From NCBI GenBank assembly GCA_016838885.1, contig JAEKNW010000309.1, positions 1 to 33,166 on the forward strand: 33,166 nt of DNA, written 5' to 3'. The notes beneath the pieces are model-generated. The model was not told the DNA's origin. It made no database searches and saw only the letters and a program-made list of their open reading frames with translations. Position numbers and translations under genes: made by a program. This document shows, in pieces, positions 26,301 through 33,166 of the stretch; within the stretch, counting starts at the first letter, position 1; every line of letters starts with the position of its first letter. Source of the stretch: Candidatus Cloacimonadota bacterium (GTDB lineage Bacteria; Cloacimonadota; Cloacimonadia; Cloacimonadales; JAFGVF01).

Positions 26301-27230
26301 TTCATTGATACCTATACTTCCCTGAGGGATTACCAGATAATCAGTATTCTGAATCACATCCTGTCTAAGTGGTGAAAAATCTCTGATAGGCAAACCTGCC
26401 GGTCTTCTATACTGCCCGGGAGAAATCTGACAACTAGCCATGCCCGGATGAGTATCCCAGTCATAAGAATGCAATTGGACAGACAGCTCACGTCTTTCAT
26501 AATCTTCTCGAATCTTATCAGCTGCCTTTGCATAAAAATAATTAAAAGGATGATCGCAATTTCTGCTTGGATCACTTAAAGACTTATTATTAGAATAATT
26601 ACCATACTCACTCCACATAACTTCCCTACCACTGCCATTGATCATCAGATATTGAGCATCTAAGCTCATGAAACTCTTCACAGATAAATAGGGAGTAACA
26701 AAATCATCATTAGGATGAGGGGCTGTAACAATGACAGGATTAGGATTCGTTGTTCGATAAACAAAAATACCCCAGCCAAAATCAAACGACCCTATTTCAT
26801 CATCATAAGTAACCCCTGTTCCATTATCATCCATATAAGAAAGATTGAGATTTTCACGTAACATATAGTATATGTCAGATCCATCCGTGAATTTGACTAC
26901 CGAATAAGGAATATTATTCTGGGAAAATAAGATATGAGCAGCATTATAGTTTCCCTCAAAAAAAAGATCAACTCCCTCTTCCCATATATCAGTCTGGGCC
27001 TCAGTTGGTAAGGTGAATTGCCCAAAACCCTCAGTTTGCCTATCATAAGGTGCATACATATTATAGCCTTCTTGAGCAATACCTTCTACAATATGAGATT
27101 CCCACTTGCTATATGCACAATTTGGCTCATTGAAAAAAAAGAAGTTGAATAGGTCCGCATTTTCTTCAATAATTGCCCAGATTTGAACATTGATTGATAT
27201 AAGTACAAGAACAAAGATTAATCTTTTCAT
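23400..27230 (-). CDS. Very large secreted multidomain protein: hydrolase-like domain, FN3 modules, sorting tail
   Basis: Predicted exported protein of 1276 residues. An upstream ATG at 27242 would add MGET, but the Shine-Dalgarno GGGAGAG lies between the two ATGs, so I chose 27230. Signal peptide MKRLIFVLVLISINVQIWA. The first 430 residues resemble a metal-dependent amidohydrolase or peptidase: TAPHPNDDFVTPYLSVKSF, SDPSRNCDHPF, SVQLHSYDWDTH and FFHVEFDE offer His, Asp and Glu ligands; I suspect an N-formylglutamate amidohydrolase/M14-like fold but cannot prove it. Two or more FN3 domains follow (from PEAPSNLRRN, and TTSDFSIYADNNSIEIEWTQI), then beta-rich modules, then a sorting tail (FVISPNPIKEKAEI, LAIYNLKGQKV, SSGVYFVKYQD, KKICVIK). 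Translated alone. A weak CTTGC/GCAAG stem follows the stop without a T run. Confidence 0.78.
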   Translation of the reverse strand: MKRLIFVLVLISINVQIWAIIEENADLFNFFFFNEPNCAYSKWESHIVEGIAQEGYNMYAPYDRQTEGFGQFTLPTEAQTDIWEEGVDLFFEGNYNAAHILFSQNNIPYSVVKFTDGSDIYYMLRENLNLSYMDDNGTGVTYDDEIGSFDFGWGIFVYRTTNPNPVIVTAPHPNDDFVTPYLSVKSFMSLDAQYLMINGSGREVMWSEYGNYSNNKSLSDPSRNCDHPFNYFYAKAADKIREDYERRELSVQLHSYDWDTHPGMASCQISPGQYRRPAGLPIRDFSPLRQDVIQNTDYLVIPQGSIGINEEVTVEDYYSVHNLYYPTTYHDTLIISNDVDLPGYPNSFHDIYSTSNFSDWDVFSPFFHVEFDELPNCYLQSEESFKTFYGFNSYTYNWNISEKYTKMDSYYQPFIAALAEAVEAWVEFDDQEIPEAPSNLRRNYVSSGNSIAWDPAPCYDFYSYEILYSLTPISQGDYSVIDRDLYSALAFPINNSASLNNLQLNQTYYIAMRTLDYNGNISPVSEELVYTTLPITTSDFSIYADNNSIEIEWTQIQQQNCSGFEIYRKTNAGEFELHASYIDNPELVITNSYYDPFSYTDTNLEIDEYYSYRVNVVTSFGQSNQISQIINGALANYIQLNSVGNSWNETITFGKSYFATDGYDESYDQLRDGYYDHLCIEYNNEELVRNIIPQFDETEEVRYLDLNIYNPPTSLTFSLDNSRNSERFYLIYDNELYSLNSSPIQLNFPGAGTFNAKLVWGNLQAKVTFPDYANSLLYQGDDIEMEWDIDYPELVQSIDLNFMNEFDVIPIVENLPADQTSYTFTNNISQDSDMMNLVVKVTSIDDQIIDFKSFDRFIFVSEIEAINIDSSSNNKLISYPFTSSFYLNTIAGNIEAFSLNEQEFLNVELLDNDKGYFLNILEDCQLDYNGSPFLADTQYEINRGWNLIYNPHPVDYKIENILFYRNNSVRSFKRVAESELIMPQIIGIRDGGYTPVDTLKAFESVFLNQLTTGEMYVRFEAVNLSEDFSLSIPEIYFTLEFITSSGAKDELRVGLQSGLTPIMDVEYDLMKAPVRPTSGITEAYIVSQAPLSNYYPKMHTKLIELTQADTYYWEIAFTNTLTQPVQVRIKESNNPYNYPLDLHLGTDTYRLTNNFMTIANTDLAGTYAAELSIMTITENENHDVQLASQFVISPNPIKEKAEIIVSNTRNKDFSLAIYNLKGQKVKDFNIEDCKTDNSVITWNLTNNGGNRVSSGVYFVKYQDSLKSHTKKICVIK

Positions 27231-27400
27231 AGTCTCTCCCATTTCTATTATGGTTAAATTGCTTTTTGTTTAATGATTTGATCTAATTTGCATAACTTAA
27301 TGTATCTGACTTCATTCAGACATCATTATTTCACTAATAACAACTATTAATATAAAGAGATAAATCGTCAAGTTTTATGTTTGTTTTGTGAAAATTCTGT

Positions 27401-27545
27401 CTCTCTCAAGTATAGTGGGAAATAATTCTAATTATGTATCAAGAGCTACATAAATCTTCCAAGCTCCAGAGGAGCTGGAAGAATGAACAGTGTTTCGGAT
27501 AAGGATAACCTTGAAGTTATTTGCTACCCACTTTACTTGAGAGAG
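27401..27545. repeat. Long palindromic element, third sequence family
   Basis: The left arm CTCTCTCAAGTATAGTGGG (27401-27419) pairs with CCCACTTTACTTGAGAGA near 27528-27545 with one mismatch. Similarity continues inward (AAATAATT against AAATAACTT on the reverse strand). The centre is a strong hairpin: TTCCAAGCTCC (27457-27467), AGA, GGAGCTGGAA (27471-27480), with a single bulge. The whole of about 145 bases could fold into a branched structure. No coding frame is evident. Confidence 0.7.
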
Positions 27546-27550
27546 AACCA

Positions 27551-27635
27551 TTTATATATATTCAAAAAAATTATATAGCTTACTTTTGAAGAAGAATATA
27601 GTGCTATTCACAAAAGTCAACTGCATTATTTGGGC
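27551..27635. repeat. Dispersed palindromic repeat, copy R7 (loop plus right arm)
   Basis: TTTATATATATTC and AATTATATAGCTTACTTTTG match the reverse complement of the loop and inner arm of R1. GAAGAATATAGTGCTATTCAC and CTGCATTATTTGGG are the standard right arm. It begins only about 5 bases after the palindrome at 27401-27545, so two unrelated palindromic elements are stacked side by side. Confidence 0.72.
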
Positions 27636-27805
27636 CTGTATTTATTTAAATATTTTCTTACTTGTTTAAAATTGAATTTTATTTTTATACCTCGTAAAAT
27701 ATTTCTTAATTCCCTATTCACCCATTAATCAATATATTAAGCATAGTCTGAAGACTCATCAAATCAAGAGTTTTCATAATTTACAGAAAATAATTAAAAT
27801 TTGTA

Positions 27806-27860
27806 TTGACAGTATATTACCCTTTTATAAATTCAAATCAAATAGACTTCTTAAAGAAGT
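27806..27860 (+). promoter_or_regulatory. Promoter region and leader hairpin of the RRM gene
   Basis: TTGACA (27806-27811) is a consensus -35 box. TATAAA (27826-27831) follows, but only 14 bases later, so the match is imperfect. In the leader, ACTTCTT (27846-27852) and AAGAAGT (27854-27860) form a small hairpin ending 17 bases before the start codon, just upstream of the GAGGA site. Confidence 0.35.
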
Positions 27861-27877
27861 TAGAATGAGAGGAATTA

Positions 27878-28171
27878 ATGAATATTTACGTTGGAAACTT
27901 GTCATATACTATGACACAAGAAGATTTGAGAGAATTGTTTGCGGAATTTGGAGAAGTAACTTCAGTTAAAATAATTGAAGACAGAGAAACTGGTCGTCCT
28001 AAAGGTTTTGGTTTTGTTGAAATGGCAGATAATGCTGCTGGACAAAACGCGATTGATAGCTTAAATGAAAAAGAAATTCAAGGTAGAGGCATCAAAGTTA
28101 ATGAAGCTCGTCCTAGAGAAGATCGTCCTAGAGATGACAGACCAAGACGCAGACCAACAAACAGATATTAA
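27878..28171 (+). CDS. RRM-domain RNA-binding protein
   Basis: This small cytoplasmic RNA-binding protein (97 residues) has a single RNA recognition motif. RNP2 is IYVGNL at residues 3-8 and RNP1 is KGFGFVEM at about 43-50, with both aromatic positions kept. EDLRELFAEFGEV forms the first helix. The C-terminal tail (about 78-97) is rich in Arg, Asp and Pro with a three-fold RPRxDR-like repeat. Bacterial members of this family, well known in cyanobacteria and common in other phyla, are often cold-induced or act on mRNA; its targets here are unknown. GAGG precedes the ATG. The gene is monocistronic with its own hairpin terminator. Confidence 0.92.
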   Translation: MNIYVGNLSYTMTQEDLRELFAEFGEVTSVKIIEDRETGRPKGFGFVEMADNAAGQNAIDSLNEKEIQGRGIKVNEARPREDRPRDDRPRRRPTNRY

Positions 28172-28183
28172 TTTAGCTTTTTG

Positions 28184-28209
28184 ACCATCTCGCTCTGAAG
28201 TGAGATTTT
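28184..28209 (+). terminator. Terminator of the RRM gene
   Basis: ATCTCGCT and AGTGAGAT pair over 8 bases (one G-T) around a CTGA loop, then TTTTTG follows. It lies about 15 bases after the stop. Confidence 0.65.
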
Positions 28210-28229
28210 TGATAAAGAATTAATTTAAC

Positions 28230-28260
28230 AAAAAAAGGACTTAACAGTCCTTTTTTTTTG
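28230..28260. terminator. Bidirectional terminator between the RRM gene and manA
   Basis: A run of A, then GGACT TAAC AGTCC, then a run of nine T: the sequence terminates on either strand. It closes the minus-strand manA operon directly after the manA stop and backs up the RRM terminator. Confidence 0.85.
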
Positions 28261-29439
28261 TTATAAGTTAGTAGATGCCAAATAAAGAAGCCCTTTACCA
28301 GAAAGTATAATATTATCAGCCTCACTAGTGATGAAGAGAGTTTGCCCTTGCTTTAACACCTGAGCTTCATCAGCAGTTGTTACTTCTACTTCTCCATTTA
28401 TAACCAACAACATTGTTGGATTACCGTTATTAAAAGTACTTTTTCCAGCCAGATTAATTCTCTTTAAACAAAATTCATTAATTGGGAATTGATAATTGAT
28501 AATTTCTTGATTAGAATCATAAGCTTGAATATCAGCTTTCTTCATATCCCATTTTAGAACGCTAGTCAATTCATTAACATCAATGTTTTTAGAAGTCAAT
28601 CCTCCTCTTAAAACATTATCCGAGTTAGCCATAATTTCGACACCAGTTCCGGACAGGTAAGCATGTAAAACTCCTGCGTCCAGAAAAATTGCTTGGCCAG
28701 GATGTAAGACAAACGTATTAAGGAATAGTGGAGATATCACACCAATATCATTAGGGTGTTCAATTAAGAGTTTAGTAATCCAACCTCTTATAAAATCATC
28801 ACTTAAGAGATGAAAATTCTTTACTGTTTTTTCTATAATCTGTTGTTTTTTTTCCACAGGTGCGGTCAAGAGTTCAGAAAAAAGGATCTTCCAATTTTCC
28901 GGATTTGGTTCTTCCCCAAATTCTGTGAAGTTATCTAGAAAAGGTAGAATATTGAGCTGGGTAAAAAACTCAATAATCTCCTTGGCAGGCCTAAATCCAC
29001 ACATAGCATGGAATTCAGTTAAAGCACAGATAAGCTCAGGTTTGTGATTATCATCCTTATAGTTTCTGATGAAATCAGTTAATTGAATACCCAGCTGATT
29101 CTCATGAGCAAATCCTCTTTTAGCTTCTTCTAAATTTGGATGGGCTTGAATAGATAGAGGTTTTTTAGCACTTAGAATTTTAAAAAGATAAGGTAACTTG
29201 TGATTATATTGAGAAGCCACTTTATCTCCTAAAAACTCCTTGGGATTCTTGGCAATTGCCATGTCAAGATTTTGGTCAACTTCGGGTAAGTAAGAAGGTG
29301 CTTTATCATGAGCACTCATCCATAATTCAGCCCAAGGACGATCATCGTTCTTTTCCACCTGTAACAAATTAGCAATATAATCAGAACTTCCCCATTCATA
29401 CTTCTGTATTTGGTTTTGCATCCGATAGAGTTTTTTCAT
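28261..29439 (-). CDS. manA: Mannose-6-phosphate isomerase, class I
   Basis: This enzyme interconverts mannose 6-phosphate and fructose 6-phosphate, linking glycolysis to mannose-containing polymers. It is a type I phosphomannose isomerase of 392 residues, the normal length. Zinc ligands are seen as Q98 and H100 in SIQAHPN, E135 in HKPELICAL, and a His in FLDAGVLHAYLSGTGVEIM. The active-site Arg segment NSDNVLRGGLTSKNID follows. The N-terminus QNQIQKYEWGSSDYI is also diagnostic. It is the last gene of a five-gene minus-strand operon, 11 bases after the Nif3-like gene, with AAGGATG as ribosome site, and ends at a bidirectional terminator. Confidence 0.95.
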   Translation of the reverse strand: MKKLYRMQNQIQKYEWGSSDYIANLLQVEKNDDRPWAELWMSAHDKAPSYLPEVDQNLDMAIAKNPKEFLGDKVASQYNHKLPYLFKILSAKKPLSIQAHPNLEEAKRGFAHENQLGIQLTDFIRNYKDDNHKPELICALTEFHAMCGFRPAKEIIEFFTQLNILPFLDNFTEFGEEPNPENWKILFSELLTAPVEKKQQIIEKTVKNFHLLSDDFIRGWITKLLIEHPNDIGVISPLFLNTFVLHPGQAIFLDAGVLHAYLSGTGVEIMANSDNVLRGGLTSKNIDVNELTSVLKWDMKKADIQAYDSNQEIINYQFPINEFCLKRINLAGKSTFNNGNPTMLLVINGEVEVTTADEAQVLKQGQTLFITSEADNIILSGKGLLYLASTNL

Positions 29440-29450
29440 AATCGCATCCT

Positions 29451-30533
29451 TTAGATTAGCTTTAAATTGCTAATCTCATGTTCTTGAGGAGTAAGTTTAA
29501 AATATTGAATATCATATTGTTTTATAATTTCACTAAGATATTCCAATACAGGATTTTCAGTGTAGAAATGTCCTGCATCAATGATAGGTAGAGATGAATC
29601 TAGCATGGTATGATAAGTAACATCACCTGTTACAATTACATCACTTATAGCAGAAGCTTTATTAATTAAGAAAGAACCTGAACCTCCACAAACAGAAACA
29701 CGTTTAATCATAGAAGAACTTTTTCCAGCAGTCCATAGTTTAACAAACGGAGCCTGTAATTTATCCTTAACTAATCTGGCAAAATCCTCTAGAGTAATTT
29801 CAGATGCTAAGTCTCCCACCATTCCGGAACCATAGTTGATATTATCATCAGTAATTTCATAGAAGTGATAAACTGGAGTTTCATAGGGATGCACTGCTTT
29901 AATGGCAGATATAACTCTATTTAAATTTGCTTTATCCACTCTAAATTGCAGCTCCATTTCATCAACTAATTCAATAGCTCCGGGGTAACCTATGGCAGGT
30001 GTAGCATCTTCATTAGGATTAAATGAACCTTGAACTTCATGACTAACATAGCAGGCATCATACCTTTCATATAATCCACCTCCAGCATCTGTTACAGCTA
30101 CTTTTAAATCATTGAAATAATCACTAGGAATAAAAACCTTGCACCAATAAACTTTATTTCCCCCTTCAGAAGAGATGAAACTAAGCTTACTTAGTCCTAG
30201 TTTCTCTGCTAAGATTCGATTAACCCCACTCTTGATGGAATCCAGATTAGTGTGCATGCAAATAACATCAATTCCTGCTCTTATTAACTTCAAATATAAT
30301 GGATTATTAATTCTATCTATCTTGCCAAAGATCAAGGGATGATGAGAAAGAATCAGATTACACTTTTCCTTGATAGCCTTATCGACAGCCTTGGAAGTTA
30401 CATCTAGAGTTAACAAGACTTTGCCAATTTCAGCCTTACCATCACCAATCAATAAGCCAACATTATCCCATTCAAAAGTAATATTAGCCGGCATTATTTT
30501 TAATAATTCTGCATTAAGTTCTTTTATTTTCAT
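29451..30533 (-). CDS. Nif3-like dinuclear metal-centre protein (DUF34), long form
   Basis: This is a conserved metal-binding protein of the NIF3/YqfO/YbgI family, often labelled 'GTP cyclohydrolase I type 2' on thin evidence. The metal motifs are intact: H64-H65 in LSHHPLIFG, H94 and D98 in CMHTNLDSI, and the C-terminal DAGHFYTENP. At 360 residues this is the long form, with a CutA/PII-like insert from about 125 to 230 (VYWCKVFIPSDYF ... HPYETPVYHF) as in Bacillus YqfO. It lies 7 bases after the HAD gene and 11 before manA. The physiological substrate is not established for the family, so I leave the symbol blank. Confidence 0.9.
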   Translation of the reverse strand: MKIKELNAELLKIMPANITFEWDNVGLLIGDGKAEIGKVLLTLDVTSKAVDKAIKEKCNLILSHHPLIFGKIDRINNPLYLKLIRAGIDVICMHTNLDSIKSGVNRILAEKLGLSKLSFISSEGGNKVYWCKVFIPSDYFNDLKVAVTDAGGGLYERYDACYVSHEVQGSFNPNEDATPAIGYPGAIELVDEMELQFRVDKANLNRVISAIKAVHPYETPVYHFYEITDDNINYGSGMVGDLASEITLEDFARLVKDKLQAPFVKLWTAGKSSSMIKRVSVCGGSGSFLINKASAISDVIVTGDVTYHTMLDSSLPIIDAGHFYTENPVLEYLSEIIKQYDIQYFKLTPQEHEISNLKLI

Positions 30534-30540
30534 CTTAACC

Positions 30541-31362
30541 TCACTTTATAAAATCAAAATGTTTTGTCAGCATCTCCGTGAATCCATCAGCTCTGTCTTC
30601 ACTCACGACATGATATATATCCTTTAACAATTCAGGCGCATTAGCAACCACATAAGAATCTGTAAAGCTCTCTAACATAGCAATATCATTATAATCATTT
30701 CCGATAGTGAGAACATCATCATTTTCAATTCCAAGTCTTTCAACTAAATTCTTGCAAGCGTAACCTTTATTGATCCCTTGCGGGAAAATCTCTATCCAGA
30801 CAGATTTATGATCTAGAGGGGAAGTAGCTCTAATAATGGAAAGATTTGGTAGATTTTCTATAGCGTGCTCGACAATATCCTCTTTATCTTGGCTAACTAT
30901 GGCGATAAACTGAGAAGCATTTTTTTTATACAATCCTTGATGAAGGCTGGCAAATTGTTGATAATGTTTAACTCTTCTTAAGCTATCACGACAGGGATTT
31001 GAAGCAAAATAATATTCAAAATAATGGTTGTCAGGGATTGGATGATGAATCATGAAATCAACATCTAGTTCTTGTAAATATAATACAACTCTTTGGACAA
31101 TATTGTTTTCAATCTCTGCTTGATTAAGGATCTCTTTCGTTTTAAAGTCTATTATCCCAGCTCCTGATGATATTACTAAATAATCTATGGGAAAATTAGC
31201 AGGCAAAACTTGGTTAGCAGAATAGAGATTCCTTCCTGTTACAATAACTCTTATAATCCCCTCTTCTCCTAATCTAACTAATGATTCATAGTTTTTATTG
31301 GAAATCTTGGAGTCTGAGGTAAAAAGTGTTCTGTCTAAATCGGTAAACACTATCTTTTTCAT
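30541..31362 (-). CDS. HAD-superfamily phosphatase, Cof/type IIB
   Basis: This cytoplasmic sugar- or cofactor-phosphate phosphatase (273 residues) is of the HAD-IIB group. Motif I is FTDLDRTLFTSDS with nucleophile Asp8 and general acid Asp10; the third position is Arg then Thr, an accepted DxDxT-like form. Motif II is IVTGRN near 40-45. The C2 cap lies between about 85 and 190. Motif III Lys is in NKGYACKNL, and motif IV is TIGNDYNDIAML. The gene is 2 bases after the pyridoxal-kinase-like gene, so the two may be coupled; a role in vitamin B6-phosphate removal is possible but only by neighbourhood. Confidence 0.9.
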   Translation of the reverse strand: MKKIVFTDLDRTLFTSDSKISNKNYESLVRLGEEGIIRVIVTGRNLYSANQVLPANFPIDYLVISSGAGIIDFKTKEILNQAEIENNIVQRVVLYLQELDVDFMIHHPIPDNHYFEYYFASNPCRDSLRRVKHYQQFASLHQGLYKKNASQFIAIVSQDKEDIVEHAIENLPNLSIIRATSPLDHKSVWIEIFPQGINKGYACKNLVERLGIENDDVLTIGNDYNDIAMLESFTDSYVVANAPELLKDIYHVVSEDRADGFTEMLTKHFDFIK

Positions 31363-31364
31363 TG

Positions 31365-32237
31365 CTAATCCAAGATTTCGAAGCTACTCATGGGGATAGG
31401 AGCTTTCAGATAACTTAAGACACGTTCTACTAAAATCCCTTCATTTATCTGATGCTTGAAACCATAAGTTGACCGTATTCCTATAGATATAAACTGGACA
31501 GCTCTATCTAGGGCAATTGGCAAACTATCCCCTTGCATCAAACTACCTAATAAAACGCTTGTAAAGGCATCACCTGTGCCGGGATAACTTGCAGGAATAT
31601 AATCACAACTTACCTTCCAAAACCTCTTCTCTTCCCTGTTATAAGCAATCACAGCTGTACGTTTTTTAACACATTCATCAGGAACACTAGTCAAGACCAC
31701 AACCTTAGGCCCCTTCTCTGCTAATCTGACACACCACTCTTTAGCCTGTTGAATAGACATGACTTCTGGGTATTCTTCTTTTAAAAGAAAAGATGCTTCA
31801 GTAATATTAGGAGTAATAATATCAGCTGACTCTATTAATTTCCTCATCTCCTCTACCATCTCTAAACCAAAGGAAGAATATAGTTCTCCATCATCACCAA
31901 AAACCGGGTCAACAACAACCATTAAATCTGGATTATCAAAATCCTTAATCAAATTCTTTACTATCTCAATCTGTCTGGGAGAACCTAAAAAACCACTATA
32001 TATAGCGTCAAATACTATTCCCAACTCTTGCCAATGTTCAATAAAGCCCGGCATCTGCTCTGTTAAATCCATAAACCTATAATTATCATAAGCTGTATTT
32101 GATGAAAGCACTGCCGTGGGCAAAGAAACAACTTGATGTCCCATTGTACTTAGAATAGCTATTACTTCATTTAACGAAACATGACCTAAACCTGCTAAAT
32201 CATGGATAGCACATACTTTCTTAACCGGATTTTTCAC
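31365..32237 (-). CDS. Pyridoxal/pyridoxamine kinase-like PfkB-family kinase
   Basis: Ribokinase-fold small-molecule kinase, 290 residues. The N-terminus VCAIHDLAGLGHVSLNEVIAILSTMGHQV is that of PdxY/PdxK salvage kinases, and VVDPVFGDDGELY at 108-120 carries the ATP-site Asp. ITPNITEASFL at 141-151 is standard for this group. The anion-hole and catalytic motif is GTGD at 220-223 (Asp223). I predict phosphorylation of pyridoxal or pyridoxamine, giving PLP salvage; a hydroxymethylpyrimidine substrate cannot be ruled out. Its start overlaps the end of the upstream peptidase gene by 17 bases, and the HAD gene follows after 2 bases. Confidence 0.88.
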   Translation of the reverse strand: MKNPVKKVCAIHDLAGLGHVSLNEVIAILSTMGHQVVSLPTAVLSSNTAYDNYRFMDLTEQMPGFIEHWQELGIVFDAIYSGFLGSPRQIEIVKNLIKDFDNPDLMVVVDPVFGDDGELYSSFGLEMVEEMRKLIESADIITPNITEASFLLKEEYPEVMSIQQAKEWCVRLAEKGPKVVVLTSVPDECVKKRTAVIAYNREEKRFWKVSCDYIPASYPGTGDAFTSVLLGSLMQGDSLPIALDRAVQFISIGIRSTYGFKHQINEGILVERVLSYLKAPIPMSSFEILD

Positions 32238-33021
32238 TTGGGTACTCCTCTACATAGTTATCACGAAGCACGAAACTCCATTTCTTTAACTCTTTATCTA
32301 ACTCTAGTCTAAGAGGAAATTTATGCTCGATTATTGAATAAAATTCTTTACCATGATTAGGATGTATTAGATGAACTAATTCATGAAACACTACATAACT
32401 TCTAAGCTCAGGAGGAAGTTTTATCAAATGGGAATTCAAAGTGATAACCTTAGTAGATGACTTACAGTTACCCCATTGCCTTATCATTTTTTTAATCCTC
32501 AAAGTAGGTTTCTCCTTATAACTGAAGCAGACAAGATATTGTTCGAAAGCTTCAGGTAAAAATCTTTTTGCTGTAAAATCATAGAAGATGTCTAATTGCT
32601 GATAAATATTTTCATAATTTAACTCCTCGGGGTTAACTGGAAGAAGTATCTTATGATTCATATATCTGGCAGAGTATTTATAAATTCTACTATCGAAACA
32701 TTCGACCGGGGTTAACTCTCCTTCCAGATAAGCCTTGATTTCCAAATTATCTTTTTTTTCTTGCAATTCAAACTCTTCATAAAGTCCTTCCATGTAACGT
32801 TCATAGATTTTTTCTTTGTATGGCTTCAATATCTCTTTTATTCTTTTCTTAGTAATATAATCTGATGTTGTTACCCGAATATCATTACCTTTTCCTAACA
32901 GTTTTAGACCACTAGAGAAACTAAATCTCTTTATTTCAATAGGTATTTCTACCCCTTTAATTTTTAAATAAATGAATTCTTCAAAAGTAAATTTTCTCAT
33001 ATAATTACATTTATTTATCAT
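32221..33021 (-). CDS. YgjP-like metallopeptidase (M48/DUF45 family)
   Basis: Zinc peptidase-like protein of 266 residues with HELVH at 213-217 (H213, E214, H217) and a third ligand His223 in HPNHGKEFY. RQWGNCKSSTKVITLNSHL at about 181-199 is the typical block before the active site in the YgjP group. There is no signal peptide, so it is cytoplasmic. It is the first gene of the five-gene operon. The start is uncertain: ATG at 33021 gives MINKCNY before the family-like MRKFTFE, while ATG at 33000 would begin at MRKFTFE. Neither has a good ribosome site, and TTGACT at 33035-33030 sits so close that the shorter form seems more likely. The substrate is unknown. Confidence 0.85.
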   Translation of the reverse strand: MINKCNYMRKFTFEEFIYLKIKGVEIPIEIKRFSFSSGLKLLGKGNDIRVTTSDYITKKRIKEILKPYKEKIYERYMEGLYEEFELQEKKDNLEIKAYLEGELTPVECFDSRIYKYSARYMNHKILLPVNPEELNYENIYQQLDIFYDFTAKRFLPEAFEQYLVCFSYKEKPTLRIKKMIRQWGNCKSSTKVITLNSHLIKLPPELRSYVVFHELVHLIHPNHGKEFYSIIEHKFPLRLELDKELKKWSFVLRDNYVEEYPSEKSG

Positions 33022-33083
33022 AATTTTTTAGTCAATAATTTATTTTCATATTTTATTTGAATATAAGAGAGACTGTTCAACCA

Positions 33084-33166
33084 TCAAGCCACTCTCTCTA
33101 ATAGCTTATCCTTAAAGAAGTCAATAATATTGCCCATCTTAAGGTTTTCTTGACATAATTTGTTGA
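33084..33166 (-). CDS. C-terminal end of a probable transposase (cut by window edge)
   Basis: An open frame enters from the window edge and ends with MGNIIDFFKDKLLERVA and TGA at 33086-33084. Its last ten codons and the following bases (TGATGGTTGAACAGTCTC on the minus strand) match the remnant at 120-168 on the plus strand. Two copies in opposite orientation with similarity extending past the stop suggest an insertion-sequence end. Only 27 codons are visible, so the family is not assigned and the call rests on the repetition. Confidence 0.5.
   Translation of the reverse strand, partial: NKLCQENLKMGNIIDFFKDKLLERVA

Larger units (their letters stand above)
27243..27877. other. Intergenic region between the large secreted-protein and RRM genes
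   Basis: This gap of about 635 bases contains the leader of the minus-strand gene, a long palindrome (27401-27545), repeat R7 (27551-27635) and the RRM gene promoter region. Bases 27637-27790 are AT-rich with no recognisable gene, tRNA or repeat. Confidence 0.6.

Noticed and set aside
27231-27242. Upstream ATG for the large secreted protein
   Set aside because: The GGGAGAG ribosome site lies between it and the next ATG, so translation most likely starts at 27230 with the signal peptide MKRLIFVLV.
27637-27790. Possible small RNA gene or tRNA in the AT-rich gap before the RRM gene
   Set aside because: No cloverleaf, terminator or conserved motif was seen.

Overview
This is AT-rich bacterial chromosome (by eye about one third G+C). 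The best guess is an anaerobic, fermentative member of the FCB group, most like Cloacimonadota. Three things support this: a single-chain pyruvate:ferredoxin oxidoreductase, two very large secreted beta-rich proteins ending in a Por/T9SS-type sorting tail, and short intergenic palindromic repeats. The phylum is an inference; no marker gene such as rRNA is present.

Layout. Bases 1-160 hold half of a palindromic repeat fused to the last codons and outer end of a probable insertion sequence. Bases 263-6364 (+) are a tightly packed run: pyrR, pyrF, a dCMP deaminase, a TolC-like outer-membrane factor, a membrane-fusion adaptor, a small anchored protein and an acyl-CoA dehydrogenase. A 976-residue membrane-anchored protein of unknown function follows, then folC. 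Converging on folC is a secreted protein (665 aa, -). nifJ (+, 1175 aa) lies beyond a 490-base intergenic region rich in inverted repeats. A 1049-residue hybrid sensor (-) then diverges from an HD-domain protein and a cardiolipin-synthase-like phospholipase D (+). A 54-residue zinc-ribbon protein and a roughly 1276-residue secreted protein (both -) come next, then an RRM RNA-binding protein (+). The window ends with a five-gene minus-strand operon (ygjP-like peptidase, pyridoxal-kinase-like kinase, HAD phosphatase, Nif3-like protein, manA) and a second copy of the insertion-sequence end, in opposite orientation to the first.

How the genes fit together. pyrR, pyrF and the dCMP deaminase belong to pyrimidine metabolism. 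The TolC-like and adaptor proteins look like two thirds of an export system whose inner-membrane transporter is not here. NifJ and the acyl-CoA dehydrogenase fit fermentative energy metabolism. The minus-strand operon is housekeeping (sugar phosphate, vitamin B6, small-molecule phosphatase, DUF34).

The most notable signals are three. First, the hybrid sensor keeps the full kinase-receiver architecture, yet the phosphoacceptor His, the ATP-binding boxes and the receiver acidic pair all appear lost. Second, a family of at least seven palindromic, MITE-like repeats sits only at gene borders. One copy has become the folC terminator and encodes the last residues of the converging gene; another supplies a stop codon. 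Third, there are further long palindromes of different sequence at 13079-13150 and 27401-27545.
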